Shown here: positions 28,693-37,512 of the stretch, in pieces
Numbering within the stretch: the first letter of the stretch is position 1
How the letters are laid out: each line of letters begins with the position of its first letter
Source: JAJPXC01 sp964562375
GTDB taxonomy: Bacteria; Bacteroidota; Bacteroidia; Bacteroidales; Muribaculaceae
Length of the DNA: 64,000 nucleotides
Reading direction: 5' to 3'
NCBI GenBank assembly: GCA_964562375.1
Contig: CAZLSW010000004.1
Span: 14,379 to 78,378 of the forward strand
Translations under genes and position numbers: made by a program
Notes under the pieces: generated by a model
The model's input: only the letters and a program-made list of their open reading frames with translations
Databases searched by the model: none
What the model was told of the DNA's origin: nothing

Positions 28693-28876
28693 TGTCAGGC
28701 CGGGACGGCCCGACATCCTGCCTATGATAAGTAGGAGGTCCCGCCGTGTCGGCGGGACAGTTTTTACTGTCGGGCCGGGACGGCCCGACATCCTGCCTAT
28801 GATAAGTAGGAGGTCCCGCCGGGTCGGCGGGACAGTTTTTACTGCCGGGCCGGGACGGCCCGACATCCTTTCTATA
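28693..28876. repeat. Tandem GC-rich palindrome cluster between convergent argC and the GH10-like gene
   Basis: Alternating hairpins of two related types. One has CGGGCCGGGACGGCCCG; the other has GTCCCGCCG and CGGCGGGAC arms. They are joined by CCTGCCTATGATAAGTAGGA spacers. The arrangement repeats about every 75-80 bases, two and a half times. The final copy supplies the TAG stop of the minus-strand glycosidase gene. The same units occur at 60399, 63468 and 63936. Confidence 0.88.
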
Positions 28877-31601
28877 GGGAGGCTTTGAGGGTGCGGGTGG
28901 AGGTGGGGGTGGTCACTACCAGGAGGTAGATGCCGTGGGGAGCGTCGATGGAGGCTGTAGCCGAGCCGTTGACGGTGCCCTGGAAGACGGTGCCGAGGGT
29001 TGCGCCCGACATCGACACGAGAGTGGCCGTAACCGGGCCGTCGGCGGCGATGTGAAGCGTCTTGCCCACGAGGTACACGCGCTCCGAGTCGGCGGCGACA
29101 GAGCCTACGCCGGCGCGCTCGCCCTTATAGGTGGCCGAGATGACGGTCGACCAGTCGGTGTTGGTCGACGACGAGCCGTTACGGTAGGAGCCGCGCACTC
29201 GCATATAGTACACGTTGCCGGGGGTAAGGGTCTGGCTCATCGAGTCGAAGGTGTTGCGGGAATGCCAAGTGGGGACAGCGACAGTCTCCTGCACGAAGCG
29301 CGAGCCAATCGACTCCTTCTGGTCGAGTTGGAATGTCAACTGGTAGGGACCGGGCACGACTGCAGCCTCGATATAGTCGTCGGCGTAGAACTCGATGCCA
29401 TTCTCGGGGTAAACAATCGACATAGCGCCGGGAACCACGGTCTCGGTGGTGAACATCACAGTGGAGGTGTTGACTGTCTCGTCGCCGTTGAGGTAAACCA
29501 GACGAACGTAGTAGTCGGTGTAGCCAGCGAGAATGCCCGTGGGGATCTGGTGGCTACCGCCCTTGGCCTCAGCCGAGTAGATAAGATCGGTGAAGTCGTC
29601 GCTCTTGGAGATCTCGACGGTGACGTCGCGCTCGGGAATGGTCCAGGTGATAGTGGGGGTGAGGGACACCTCGGCGGCGTTGTTGGAGGGCGAGGCGATG
29701 TCCAATCGTTTGGCTACAAAGGAGCGGGTCTCGGATACGCCGTCATTCTTGCCCTTTGCGCAAGCGCGCACGCGCCAATAGGCCGTTTCGTTGAGCGTGA
29801 GGTCGGCGATGTCGAGGGTCGACAGGGTAGTGCCCTCACAGCGGATAAACGACGAGAGAGTGGTGAAATCAGCCGTGGGCGACACCTCAAAGAGGTAGAG
29901 CGAGGCACCGGAGACAGCGCTCCATGTGAAATCGAAGGGAGCCTCGAGGCTCGCGCCGTTGGCAGGAGCGGTCAACGCGGGAGCGGCAACCGACGATGAG
30001 AGTGCGGGAGCCACGATGGCGCAGTCCCACTCGTATCCGTAGCGGTCGTAAACGGCCACGCCATACTGGTATCCGGCCTGATAAGCCTCGGGAACGTCCC
30101 AGGAGGTGCCGTAGGTGATGCCCAGCAGGTATTGGGGCTCGCGAGTGAATGAGCCGGCCAACGAGTTGGGCACGGCGTATACGGTGTAGCGCACGTTCTC
30201 CTTGGCGTCCCAAGTGAGGTGGTAATCGGCGTCAATGGCCAGATTTTGCACCTTGCCGGGATCGGTGGAGGTTTCCCAAGTCATGGCGGGGAGCAGCGCC
30301 GGTGTGGTGTACACGTTATTCTTCAGGTAGTGGCCGAAGAGGGGAGCCACGTTGGAGATGTATTTGGCCGAGAAGAAGATGGAGCCGGGGGCACCCTGGT
30401 TGTCGGATTCGCGTAGGATGTTGATTTGGTCGGCATACTCCTTGAAGGTGTTGCCGTTTTGGCCGGTAGCCTTGATGTCGATCTCCTTCATCGACGCGCC
30501 GCCAACCTTGGACTGGGCTGTCAACGAGGTGATGGAGTGGGAGATGTAGCAGTGGCGGCCGAATTGCTCAACGACATCGTACCACCAGGGAGTAACCTTG
30601 GAGTAATCGGTCGAGTGGCCGATAGTCCAGTAAACCTGCGGGGAGATGAAGTCGAGGTTTTGGTTGTAAATCCAGTTGATGGGGTCGGAGAAGATATCGT
30701 TGTACTGCCAATCGGAGCCGGAGGGACAAGGCGAGATGCCATACTTGTTGGCCACCGAGGAACTGGTGCATGCCACGCCGGCCGGGCTTACGCCGAAGCG
30801 TATCCAGGGCTTCTGGCTCTTGATTGTGGTGTATACGTCGTGGATCATCTGGTTGACGTTCTCGCGACGCCAGTCGCTCTGGCTGAGGGTGCCGCCAGCA
30901 GCGGTATACTCGGCGTATTGGGCACCGTCACCGGTCTCGTCGGTAGGGGTGCGGGCCACGTAGAAGTAGTCGTCGAACAGCACGCCATCAACGTCGTAGT
31001 TGGTGATCACCTCGGTGATGATGTCGCAGATGCGCTGGCGCACCTCGGGGAGGGCCGGGTTCAGGAAGGTGGAGTAGTCGCTATAGGTGGCGTCGGTGGG
31101 GGCGGTGAGGAGCCAGTCGGGATGGAGTGTGCGATAGTCCTTGGCGCCGTTGAAGGAGCCGTTGGTCACCGACGACTCGTTGCGGTAGGGGTTAAGCCAG
31201 GCGTGGCACTCCAAGCCGCGCTTGTGGCACTCCTCAACCACATAGGCTAAGGGATCCCACCCGGGATCGTCGCCGCGGTAGAGGGTGAGGTCGCTCGACC
31301 AGGGCTCGTAGCTCGACTGGTACATGGCGTCGCAGCGAGAGCGGATCTGGAAGTTGACGGCGTTGAAGTTGTTGATGGCGATGGAGTCGAGCATCTTGTC
31401 CATCGCGGCTTTTTGGCGGTTGATCTGTTGCTCGAGCTGGGCGTCGGTGGTGACGCGGGGGGTGGTTACCGAGGGTGGCCAGTCGAGTTGCCACACGGTA
31501 GCGAGCCACGCTGAGCGCATCTCCGACTTGACGGGAGCGGCGTGGGAAATCGTTGACAGGCCCAGAAGGGCTGCTGCAGCTAATAAGAATTTTTTGTGCA
31601 T
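28872..31601 (-). CDS. Secreted GH10-like (DUF187/GHL10) glycoside hydrolase
   Basis: 909 residues. A signal peptide is present (MHKKFLLAAAALLGLSTISHA). Residues ~24-430 form a glycosyl-hydrolase-like 10 (YngK-type) barrel: MRSAWLATVWQLDWPP, VNFQIRSRCDAMY, LECHAWLNPYR, DGVLFDDYFY and LDFISPQVYW. Acidic residues in FDDYF are candidate catalytic groups. Two or three fibronectin-III/Ig-like modules occupy ~460-830. The last ~70 residues (VYLVGKTLHI, LVSMSGATLGTV, GIYLLVVTTP) resemble a T9SS sorting domain, implying surface display or secretion. Family members are thought to act on cell-wall-derived or other glycans; the substrate is not predictable here. Its TAG stop is contributed by a palindromic repeat. 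Confidence 0.88.
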   Translation of the reverse strand: MHKKFLLAAAALLGLSTISHAAPVKSEMRSAWLATVWQLDWPPSVTTPRVTTDAQLEQQINRQKAAMDKMLDSIAINNFNAVNFQIRSRCDAMYQSSYEPWSSDLTLYRGDDPGWDPLAYVVEECHKRGLECHAWLNPYRNESSVTNGSFNGAKDYRTLHPDWLLTAPTDATYSDYSTFLNPALPEVRQRICDIITEVITNYDVDGVLFDDYFYVARTPTDETGDGAQYAEYTAAGGTLSQSDWRRENVNQMIHDVYTTIKSQKPWIRFGVSPAGVACTSSSVANKYGISPCPSGSDWQYNDIFSDPINWIYNQNLDFISPQVYWTIGHSTDYSKVTPWWYDVVEQFGRHCYISHSITSLTAQSKVGGASMKEIDIKATGQNGNTFKEYADQINILRESDNQGAPGSIFFSAKYISNVAPLFGHYLKNNVYTTPALLPAMTWETSTDPGKVQNLAIDADYHLTWDAKENVRYTVYAVPNSLAGSFTREPQYLLGITYGTSWDVPEAYQAGYQYGVAVYDRYGYEWDCAIVAPALSSSVAAPALTAPANGASLEAPFDFTWSAVSGASLYLFEVSPTADFTTLSSFIRCEGTTLSTLDIADLTLNETAYWRVRACAKGKNDGVSETRSFVAKRLDIASPSNNAAEVSLTPTITWTIPERDVTVEISKSDDFTDLIYSAEAKGGSHQIPTGILAGYTDYYVRLVYLNGDETVNTSTVMFTTETVVPGAMSIVYPENGIEFYADDYIEAAVVPGPYQLTFQLDQKESIGSRFVQETVAVPTWHSRNTFDSMSQTLTPGNVYYMRVRGSYRNGSSSTNTDWSTVISATYKGERAGVGSVAADSERVYLVGKTLHIAADGPVTATLVSMSGATLGTVFQGTVNGSATASIDAPHGIYLLVVTTPTSTRTLKASL

Positions 31602-31945
31602 TGCTAGGACGTGGATTAGTCAGGTTAATTTCTATCGCGAAGATAGGGGATTTTGTTGTTAAATATATTAAATAATTGTGGTTAATTGTTATTTTGGTAA
31701 CCACCGCGGCAAACCGCGGGGCACGGTGGCTTGATGGAGGGGACCCCGCGGTGACCCGCGGGGCACCGTGGCTTGATGCAGGGGCCACCGCGGTGACCCG
31801 CGGGGCACGCGACCGCCACCCTGCTTTCTGCCCCGCCGGCACGGCGGGGATTCCTTTCTAGGCGGGGCTTCCTTTCTGGCTTGCTTTCTGCCAAGGAGAC
31901 CACCCGCGGGTGATTTCACTCGATTTCAGTCGATTTCACTCGATT
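31602..31945. other. 344-base intergenic region rich in palindromes
   Basis: No gene. It contains three CCGCGG-type hairpins (31701-31812), a short CGGGGATTCCTTTCTAGGCG-like GC repeat, and the start of a decamer array. A TATCTTCG on the minus strand near 31637 may be a degenerate -7 element for the GH10-like gene. Confidence 0.7.
31701..31812 (+). repeat. Three tandem CCGCGG-type hairpin repeats
   Basis: Units start at about 31701, 31743 and 31785, each with CCGCGG ... CCGCGGGGCAC followed by GTGGCTTGATG. The single copy at 20215-20247 belongs to the same family. Confidence 0.85.
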
Positions 31946-31971
31946 TCAGTCGATCCCCCCGGTCGATTTCA
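31911..31971 (+). repeat. Period-10 repeat (TCGATTTCAG/TCGATTTCAC)
   Basis: Four tandem decamers and a fifth after a C-run. On the minus strand the array begins inside the last codons of folK and provides its TGA stop. A related decamer array is at 37434-37484. Confidence 0.8.
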
Positions 31972-32374
31972 GGGCGGCGAGTGGAATTGTCACGAAGGGG
32001 CGGGAGGCGGCGCGGGGATGGGGGATGGTGAGAGAGGGGGTGTCGAGGGTGACGCCGGGGATGTCGATGATGTCGAGGTCGATGGCGCGGTCGCGGTAGG
32101 AGCCATCGGGGTTGCGGTGGGGGCTGGAAGGCGCGATTTCGCGCTCAATAGCCTGCAGGGCGTGGAGCAGCTCGTGGGGCGTGTCTCTCCAGGGGATGGC
32201 GATGACGGTGTTGAGGAAGCGATTGTCGCTCTCGTAGCCCCAAGGCTCGCTCTCCATCAGCGGGGCCACTCGCGCCCTGGCTCCCGCCGCATATTCAATC
32301 TTGGCGATCGCCAATTGTATAATCATCAAGCGATCCCCCTGATTAGAACCGATACCAATATAAGCATTTAGCAT
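31946..32374 (-). CDS. folK: 2-amino-4-hydroxy-6-hydroxymethyldihydropteridine diphosphokinase (HPPK)
   Basis: 142 residues. It transfers pyrophosphate from ATP to 6-hydroxymethyl-dihydropterin in folate synthesis. N-terminal IGIGSNQGDR, then SEPWGY and NRFLN, and the signature RAIDLDIIDI with the magnesium-binding aspartates are all present. It starts one base after the infB stop, so it is the last gene of the rimP-nusA-infB unit. The final residues and the TGA come from a decamer repeat, suggesting the original C-terminus was replaced. The core fold is intact. Confidence 0.93.
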   Translation of the reverse strand: MLNAYIGIGSNQGDRLMIIQLAIAKIEYAAGARARVAPLMESEPWGYESDNRFLNTVIAIPWRDTPHELLHALQAIEREIAPSSPHRNPDGSYRDRAIDLDIIDIPGVTLDTPSLTIPHPRAASRPFVTIPLAALKSTGGID

Positions 32375-35275
32375 TTATAACGTGCGGTTGACCTCGACTT
32401 CCTCGAAGGCCTCGATGAAGTCGCCTACCTGGATGTCGTTGTAGCCGGCGATGTTCAGGCCGCAATCGTATCCATTGGTGACCTCCTTGACGTCGTCCTT
32501 GAATCGCTTGAGCGAACCAAGGTCGCCCGTGTAGCGCACGATGCCGTCGCGGATGAGGCGCACCTTGGAGCCGCGCTTGATCTTGCCTTCGCGCACGATG
32601 GCTCCAGCGATGGTGCCCACCTTGGAGATGTGGTAGGTTTGGAGCACCTCGGCGGCACCGGTAACCTCCTCCTTGATTTCGGGGGCGAGCATGCCGGCCA
32701 TGGCGTCCTTAACCTCCTCAATAGCTTGGTAGATAACCGAGTAGAGGCGGATTTCGACGCCTTCACGCTCGGCTTGGCTGCGGGCGGCCTGCGAGGGACG
32801 CACCTGGAAACCGATGATAATGGCGTCGGAGGCGGCGGCGAGGGTGACATCGCTCTCCGAGATTTGGCCCACGGCCTTGTGAAGCACGTTGACCTGCACC
32901 TCGGGGGTGGAGAGCTTGATCAGCGAGTCGCTCAGGGCCTCGATGGAGCCGTCCACGTCGCCCTTTACGATGATGTTCAACTCGTGGAATGAGCCAAGCG
33001 CGCGGCGACGGCCGATCTCCTCGAGGGTCATTCGGGTGGTGGTGCGCAGGCCCATCTCGCGCTGGAGTTGCTCGCGCTTGTTGGCGATTTCGCGTGCCTC
33101 CTGCTCGGTTTCCATCACGTTGAAGGTGTCGCCGGCGGTGGGGGCGCCGTTCAAGCCAAGGATAAGCACAGGGGTGGAGGGGCCAGCTTCGGTGATGCGC
33201 TGGTTGCGCTCGTTGAACATTGCCTTGATTTTACCGAAGTGGGTACCGGCCAGAATGATGTCGCCCATGCGCAGGGTGCCGTTCTGCACGAGCACCGTGG
33301 CCACATAGCCGCGGCCCTTGTCGAGCGACGATTCGATGATCGAGCCTGTGGCCTTGCGGTTGGGGTTGGCCTTTAGGTCGAGCATCTCGGCCTCGAGGAG
33401 CACTTTCTCCATAAGGTCGTCGACGCCGATGCCTTTCTTGGCGGAAATATCTTGGGATTGGTACTTGCCGCCCCACTCCTCCACGAGGTAGTTCATGCCG
33501 GCGAGTTCCTCCTTGATCTTCTCGGGGTTGGCGCCGGGCTTGTCGATCTTGTTGATCGCGAACACCATAGGCACGCCGGCGGCCGACGCGTGGTTGATGG
33601 CCTCAACGGTTTGGGGCATCACGTTGTCGTCGGCGGCGACGATGATGATACACAGGTCGGTGACTTTGGCGCCGCGGGCACGCATGGCGGTAAACGCCTC
33701 GTGGCCAGGGGTATCGAGGAAGGTGATGCGGCGCCCGTCGTCCAATTTCACGTTGTAGGCGCCGATATGCTGGGTGATGCCGCCAGCCTCGCCGGCGATC
33801 ACGTTGGCGTTGCGGATATAGTCGAGCAGGGAGGTCTTGCCGTGGTCGACGTGACCCATCACGGTGACGATCGGGGGGCGGGTCACGAGATCCTCCTCCG
33901 AGTCCTCGTCGGTGTGGATGGCCTCCACGACTTCAGCCGACACGTATTCGGTTTTGAATCCGAACTCGTCGGCGACGATGTTGATGGTCTCGGCGTCGAG
34001 GCGCTGGTTGATAGACACCATCACGCCAAGGTTCATACAGGTAGCGATGACGTTGTTGACAGGCACGCCCATCATTGTGGCCAAGTCGTTGGCGGTAACA
34101 AACTCGGTGAGCTTCAGCACCTTGCTCTCGGCGGCCTCGAGCTCGCGGGCCTCCATTTCGCGCATTTCGTTGGCCTCACGCTTCTCCTTACGCCACTTGG
34201 CGCCTTTCTTCAGGCCCTTGTCCTTGGTGGTAAGGCGGGCGAGGGTTTCCTTGATCTGTTTCTGTACGTCCTCGTCGTTGACCTCGGTGTGGAGGGGGCG
34301 TTTGTCGCGGTTCTTGCGGTCGCCACGGCCACCGCGGCTCTTGTCGGAGCCACCTCCCTGGTTGCGGCCACCACCTTGAGGAGCCTCATTACCAGCTTTC
34401 TCGATGTCGATTTTCTCCTTACCGGAGATGCGACGACGTTTCTTTTTGTCACCACCGGCGGCGTTGCCTCCGTTGGCGGCGTTGGCCTTGGCGATGCGCT
34501 CGTTGCGGCGCTCCTCCTTGGATTTCTTTTTGGGACGGGTGGATTGGTTGATGGCCGAGAGGTCGATTTTGCCCACGACGTTGAGCTGTACCTTGGGCTG
34601 GGGAACGCCCACGGTGAACAACTCCTCTTCAGGCTCCTGCTTGGCTTCAACAGCCGGAGTTTCCTTCTCGGCCGGAGTTTCAGCAGCCGGAGCCGTGGTT
34701 TCCGCCTTGGGAGCCTGCTCTTGGGGTCGCTCCTGAGGTTTCTCGACCTCGGCCTTTGAAGCTTCCGCCGCGGCTTTCTCGGCAGCGGCCTTTTCAGCCG
34801 CGGCTTTCTCGGCGGCGGCTTTTTCAGCGGCAGCTTTTTCGGCGGCGGCTTTCTCGGCGGCTGCCTTCTCGGCCGCTGCCTTCTCGGCCGCAGCCTTTTC
34901 AGCAGCCTTTTGGGCCTCAATCTCGGCCTGCGAGGGCTTGGGCTCGGGCTTTATGGGATTACCCTTGGCGTCGAGCTGGATTTTCCCGACAAATTTAGGC
35001 TTGATAGTTTCGCTGGGGAGCTTGATCTCCTCAACGGGGCGAGGCGCGTCCTTGGCGGGCTTGGCCTCTTTTTTGCGCTCGGAAGTCATTTGGTCCGACT
35101 GGCTTTTGAGCACTTGGTCGGGCTTGAATTCCTTGACAAGGAGGTCGACCAGGTCGTCCTCGATGCGCGTGTTGGGGTTGCCGTCGATTTCGATGTTTTT
35201 CTTGCGCAAGAATTCAATCACCGTGGGCACGGCCACGTTGAGCTCCTTCGCTACTTTACTGATTTTTATTGCCAT
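32375..35275 (-). CDS. infB: Translation initiation factor IF-2
   Basis: 966 residues. This GTPase brings initiator tRNA to the 30S subunit and promotes subunit joining. An N-terminal IF2N helical domain (MAIKISKVAKELNVAVPTVI) is followed by a long charged linker. The linker includes seven or so AAEKAAAEK repeats (~residues 140-175), then lysine/arginine- and glycine-rich tracts. A second IF2N module precedes the G domain, whose P-loop GHVDHGKTSLL is at ~472-482. NKIDKPGAN is also present. Domains II to IV complete the C-terminus. Only the linker is unusual, and such linkers vary among Bacteroidetes. The gene follows nusA by 28 bases. Confidence 0.97.
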   Translation of the reverse strand: MAIKISKVAKELNVAVPTVIEFLRKKNIEIDGNPNTRIEDDLVDLLVKEFKPDQVLKSQSDQMTSERKKEAKPAKDAPRPVEEIKLPSETIKPKFVGKIQLDAKGNPIKPEPKPSQAEIEAQKAAEKAAAEKAAAEKAAAEKAAAEKAAAEKAAAEKAAAEKAAAEKAAAEASKAEVEKPQERPQEQAPKAETTAPAAETPAEKETPAVEAKQEPEEELFTVGVPQPKVQLNVVGKIDLSAINQSTRPKKKSKEERRNERIAKANAANGGNAAGGDKKKRRRISGKEKIDIEKAGNEAPQGGGRNQGGGSDKSRGGRGDRKNRDKRPLHTEVNDEDVQKQIKETLARLTTKDKGLKKGAKWRKEKREANEMREMEARELEAAESKVLKLTEFVTANDLATMMGVPVNNVIATCMNLGVMVSINQRLDAETINIVADEFGFKTEYVSAEVVEAIHTDEDSEEDLVTRPPIVTVMGHVDHGKTSLLDYIRNANVIAGEAGGITQHIGAYNVKLDDGRRITFLDTPGHEAFTAMRARGAKVTDLCIIIVAADDNVMPQTVEAINHASAAGVPMVFAINKIDKPGANPEKIKEELAGMNYLVEEWGGKYQSQDISAKKGIGVDDLMEKVLLEAEMLDLKANPNRKATGSIIESSLDKGRGYVATVLVQNGTLRMGDIILAGTHFGKIKAMFNERNQRITEAGPSTPVLILGLNGAPTAGDTFNVMETEQEAREIANKREQLQREMGLRTTTRMTLEEIGRRRALGSFHELNIIVKGDVDGSIEALSDSLIKLSTPEVQVNVLHKAVGQISESDVTLAAASDAIIIGFQVRPSQAARSQAEREGVEIRLYSVIYQAIEEVKDAMAGMLAPEIKEEVTGAAEVLQTYHISKVGTIAGAIVREGKIKRGSKVRLIRDGIVRYTGDLGSLKRFKDDVKEVTNGYDCGLNIAGYNDIQVGDFIEAFEEVEVNRTL

Positions 35276-35303
35276 ATAATGTTGTCGGGGTGAATTTTCT
35301 TAT

Positions 35304-36677
35304 TTATTTCTCTTCTTCCTCGGGGGCCTCCTCCTCGGGAGTTTCGGGGGTCTCGGGAGTTTCGGGAGTCTCGGGAGTTTCGGGAGTTTCGGGAGTCTCG
35401 GCTTCGTCTTCGGCGTCCTCGTCCTCGAATTCGGCACGGAGCACGCTCAATACTTGATCGGCGGTCTCTTCCTCGAGGTCGGCCTTGTCCATGAGCTCTT
35501 GCTTGCTTAGGCGCAGCACAGCCTTGGCGGTCATGGCGCCGGTGGTGTCCTTGATCACGTCGATTACCCAAGGCTCGATTTCGTCCTTGAACTCGTCGAT
35601 GTAGATATCCTCCTCGTCGGCCTCCTCGGTGTCGCGATAAACGTCGATGGTGTAGCCGGTGAGCATCGAGGCGAGCTTGATGTTCAAGCCTCCCTTACCG
35701 ATAGCGAGCGACACCTCCTCGGGGCGGAGGAATACCTCGGCTTTCTTCTCCTCCTGGTCCAAGCGTATCGAGGAAACCTTGGCGGGCGACAAGGCGCGCT
35801 GGATGAAGAGCTGGGGATTGTTGGTGTAGTTGATCACGTCGATATTCTCGTTGCGGAGCTCGCGCACGATGCCGTGGATACGGGAGCCCTTGACGCCCAC
35901 GCAAGCGCCCACGGGGTCGATGCGGTCGTCGTAGCTCTCAACGGCGATTTTGGCGCGCTCGCCCGGGATGCGGGCCACGGCGCGAATGTTGATCAAGCCG
36001 TCGTGGATCTCAGGCACCTCAAGCTCGAAGAGGCGGCGCAGGAAGTTTTGGTTGGTGCGCGAAACGGTGATCTTGGGGTTGTTGTTCTTGTTGTCGACGT
36101 TGGCGATGACGGCGCGGATGGTCTCACCCTTGCGGAAGAAGTCGCCGGGAATCGACTCGCTCTTGGGGAGGAGCAGCTCATTCTTGTCGTCGTCGAGAAG
36201 CAGGGTCTCTTTTGACCACGTCTGGTACACCTCGCCGGTCACCAGCTCGCCCTCCAATTCCTTGAACTTGGCGTAGATAGCCTCTTTCTGGAGGTCGAGG
36301 ATCTTGGATTGGAGCGTTTGGCGCAGGTTGAGGATAGCGCGTCGGCCGAAGTCGGCGAAGATAATCTCCTTGGTGTGCTCCTCGCCCACCTCGGCGTCGG
36401 GGTCGTTGTCGGCGCGAGCGTCGCTCAGGGAGATTTGGAGGTTGGGGTTGGTGACCTCTCCGTCGGGCACGACCTCGAGGTTCTGGAATATCTGCACGTC
36501 GCCCTTGTCGGGGTTCATGATCACGTCGAGATTCTCGTCGGTGCCGAACATTTTGGCCAACACGTTGCGGAACGACTCCTCCAGGACGGAGATCATCGTT
36601 GTCTTATCGATGTTCTTAAGCTCTTTAAACTCGGCGAAACGCTCCACCATGTTGGGAGCTTCCTCTTTCTTTGCCAT
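35304..36677 (-). CDS. nusA: Transcription termination/antitermination factor NusA
   Basis: 457 residues. It binds RNA polymerase and RNA to modulate pausing, termination and antitermination. An N-terminal polymerase-binding domain (~1-130) is followed by an S1 domain (~135-205) and two KH domains (~210-345) with VGACVGVKGSRI and LAIGKGGLNIKLA. The C-terminus has EELLRLSKQELMDKADLEEETA-type helices in place of full acidic repeats. It then ends in a tail of TPE tripeptide repeats and glutamates (about residues 425-457). The tail is encoded by a 9-base direct repeat that could vary in length by slippage. Confidence 0.97.
   Translation of the reverse strand: MAKKEEAPNMVERFAEFKELKNIDKTTMISVLEESFRNVLAKMFGTDENLDVIMNPDKGDVQIFQNLEVVPDGEVTNPNLQISLSDARADNDPDAEVGEEHTKEIIFADFGRRAILNLRQTLQSKILDLQKEAIYAKFKELEGELVTGEVYQTWSKETLLLDDDKNELLLPKSESIPGDFFRKGETIRAVIANVDNKNNNPKITVSRTNQNFLRRLFELEVPEIHDGLINIRAVARIPGERAKIAVESYDDRIDPVGACVGVKGSRIHGIVRELRNENIDVINYTNNPQLFIQRALSPAKVSSIRLDQEEKKAEVFLRPEEVSLAIGKGGLNIKLASMLTGYTIDVYRDTEEADEEDIYIDEFKDEIEPWVIDVIKDTTGAMTAKAVLRLSKQELMDKADLEEETADQVLSVLRAEFEDEDAEDEAETPETPETPETPETPETPETPEEEAPEEEEK
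35335..35402 (-). repeat. In-frame 9-base repeat encoding the NusA TPE tail
   Basis: Near-identical nonamers (GTCTCGGGA or GTTTCGGGA on the plus strand) give about seven Thr-Pro-Glu units. Copy-number change would alter the tail without shifting the frame. Confidence 0.8.
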
Positions 36678-36705
36678 AGGGATGGTTAGAAGTGTTTGGG
36701 GTGGA

Positions 36706-37173
36706 TTATTTGAATTTTATTGAATATTTCACTGATTTGCAGTCGGCCATCTTCAGCGTCTCGGGGCGGTTGACGATCACGGGTCGCTTGGAGCCCTCGG
36801 GGCGCTCCTTGGTGGGGATCTCGATGGTGAAGTCGTCGTCGGTGACGTTGGTAAGCACGCCCGCGAGCTTGCGGCCGTCGCGGGTGAGCACCTCCACCTC
36901 GTTTCCTAAGTTTTTGAGGTACTGACCTTTAACCTTGAAGGGGGAGGTCAACCCGGCCGAGCCAACTTCCAGCTCGTAGTCCTCGACGTCGCGGTCAAAG
37001 ACGCTCTCGATTTTGCGTGTAACCCTGGCGCACGCGTCAATGTCGATGGAGGTGTCGCTGTCGAGCTCCACCACAATGTTATTGTCCTTGGACACGCGGA
37101 TATCGACAATGAACATGTCGGTACCCTCGATGGCTTTTTCAACGGTGTCGCGAAGTAGCTGGCTGTCAATCAT
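36706..37173 (-). CDS. rimP: Ribosome maturation factor RimP
   Basis: About 155 residues, acting in 30S subunit maturation. I choose ATG 37171-37173 (MIDSQLLRDTVEKAIEG), the usual start in the family. A frame beginning 12 codons earlier adds residues without similarity to known RimP. FIVDIRVSKDNNIVVELDSD, the VTRKIESVFD helix, and LEVGSAGLTSPFKVKGQY identify the family; the C-terminal SH3-like domain follows. It is the first gene of the rimP-nusA-infB-folK unit, as in most bacteria. Confidence 0.95.
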   Translation of the reverse strand: MIDSQLLRDTVEKAIEGTDMFIVDIRVSKDNNIVVELDSDTSIDIDACARVTRKIESVFDRDVEDYELEVGSAGLTSPFKVKGQYLKNLGNEVEVLTRDGRKLAGVLTNVTDDDFTIEIPTKERPEGSKRPVIVNRPETLKMADCKSVKYSIKFK

Positions 37174-37512
37174 AAACTTGTCTTTTATGCCTCCCCGGGG
37201 ATTAAACACCGGGATTAGTGACCTATATTAATAAAGTGGAGGAAGCCGTGGCCTCCTCCGCTAATTCTACCGCGAAATTAACAAATTGGCTCCACATCGC
37301 CAAATTAGACACCGAAAATCTCCCCACGCCCTCCCATAATTTAACAATAATTTACACTGTCTTATATCTTAAATATGATTATTTAACAAAAAGACTTTGC
37401 CGGGGGATTCGGCTTCAATCGAGTGGGAGCGATTTCATTCGACTTAAATCGATTTAAGTCGACTTAAGTCGATTGAAATCGATCCCGATGGGACTTCAGC
37501 TTCCTATAAGGC
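37174..37512. other. 339-base region upstream of rimP
   Basis: No gene. A GC-rich hairpin at 37237-37260 (GGAGGAAGCC pairing with GGCCTCCTCC) would lie in the rimP leader. Farther upstream on the minus strand is a TTTG then, 20 bases on, TAATTTCG (37277-37308), a one-mismatch promoter. A decamer repeat occupies 37434-37484. Confidence 0.5.
37434..37484. repeat. Period-10 repeat (TCGACTTAAA/TCGATTTAAG)
   Basis: Five degenerate decamers starting TCGA. Because TCGA and TTAA are self-complementary, the array is also palindromic. It relates in period and TCGA core to 31911-31971. Confidence 0.75.
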
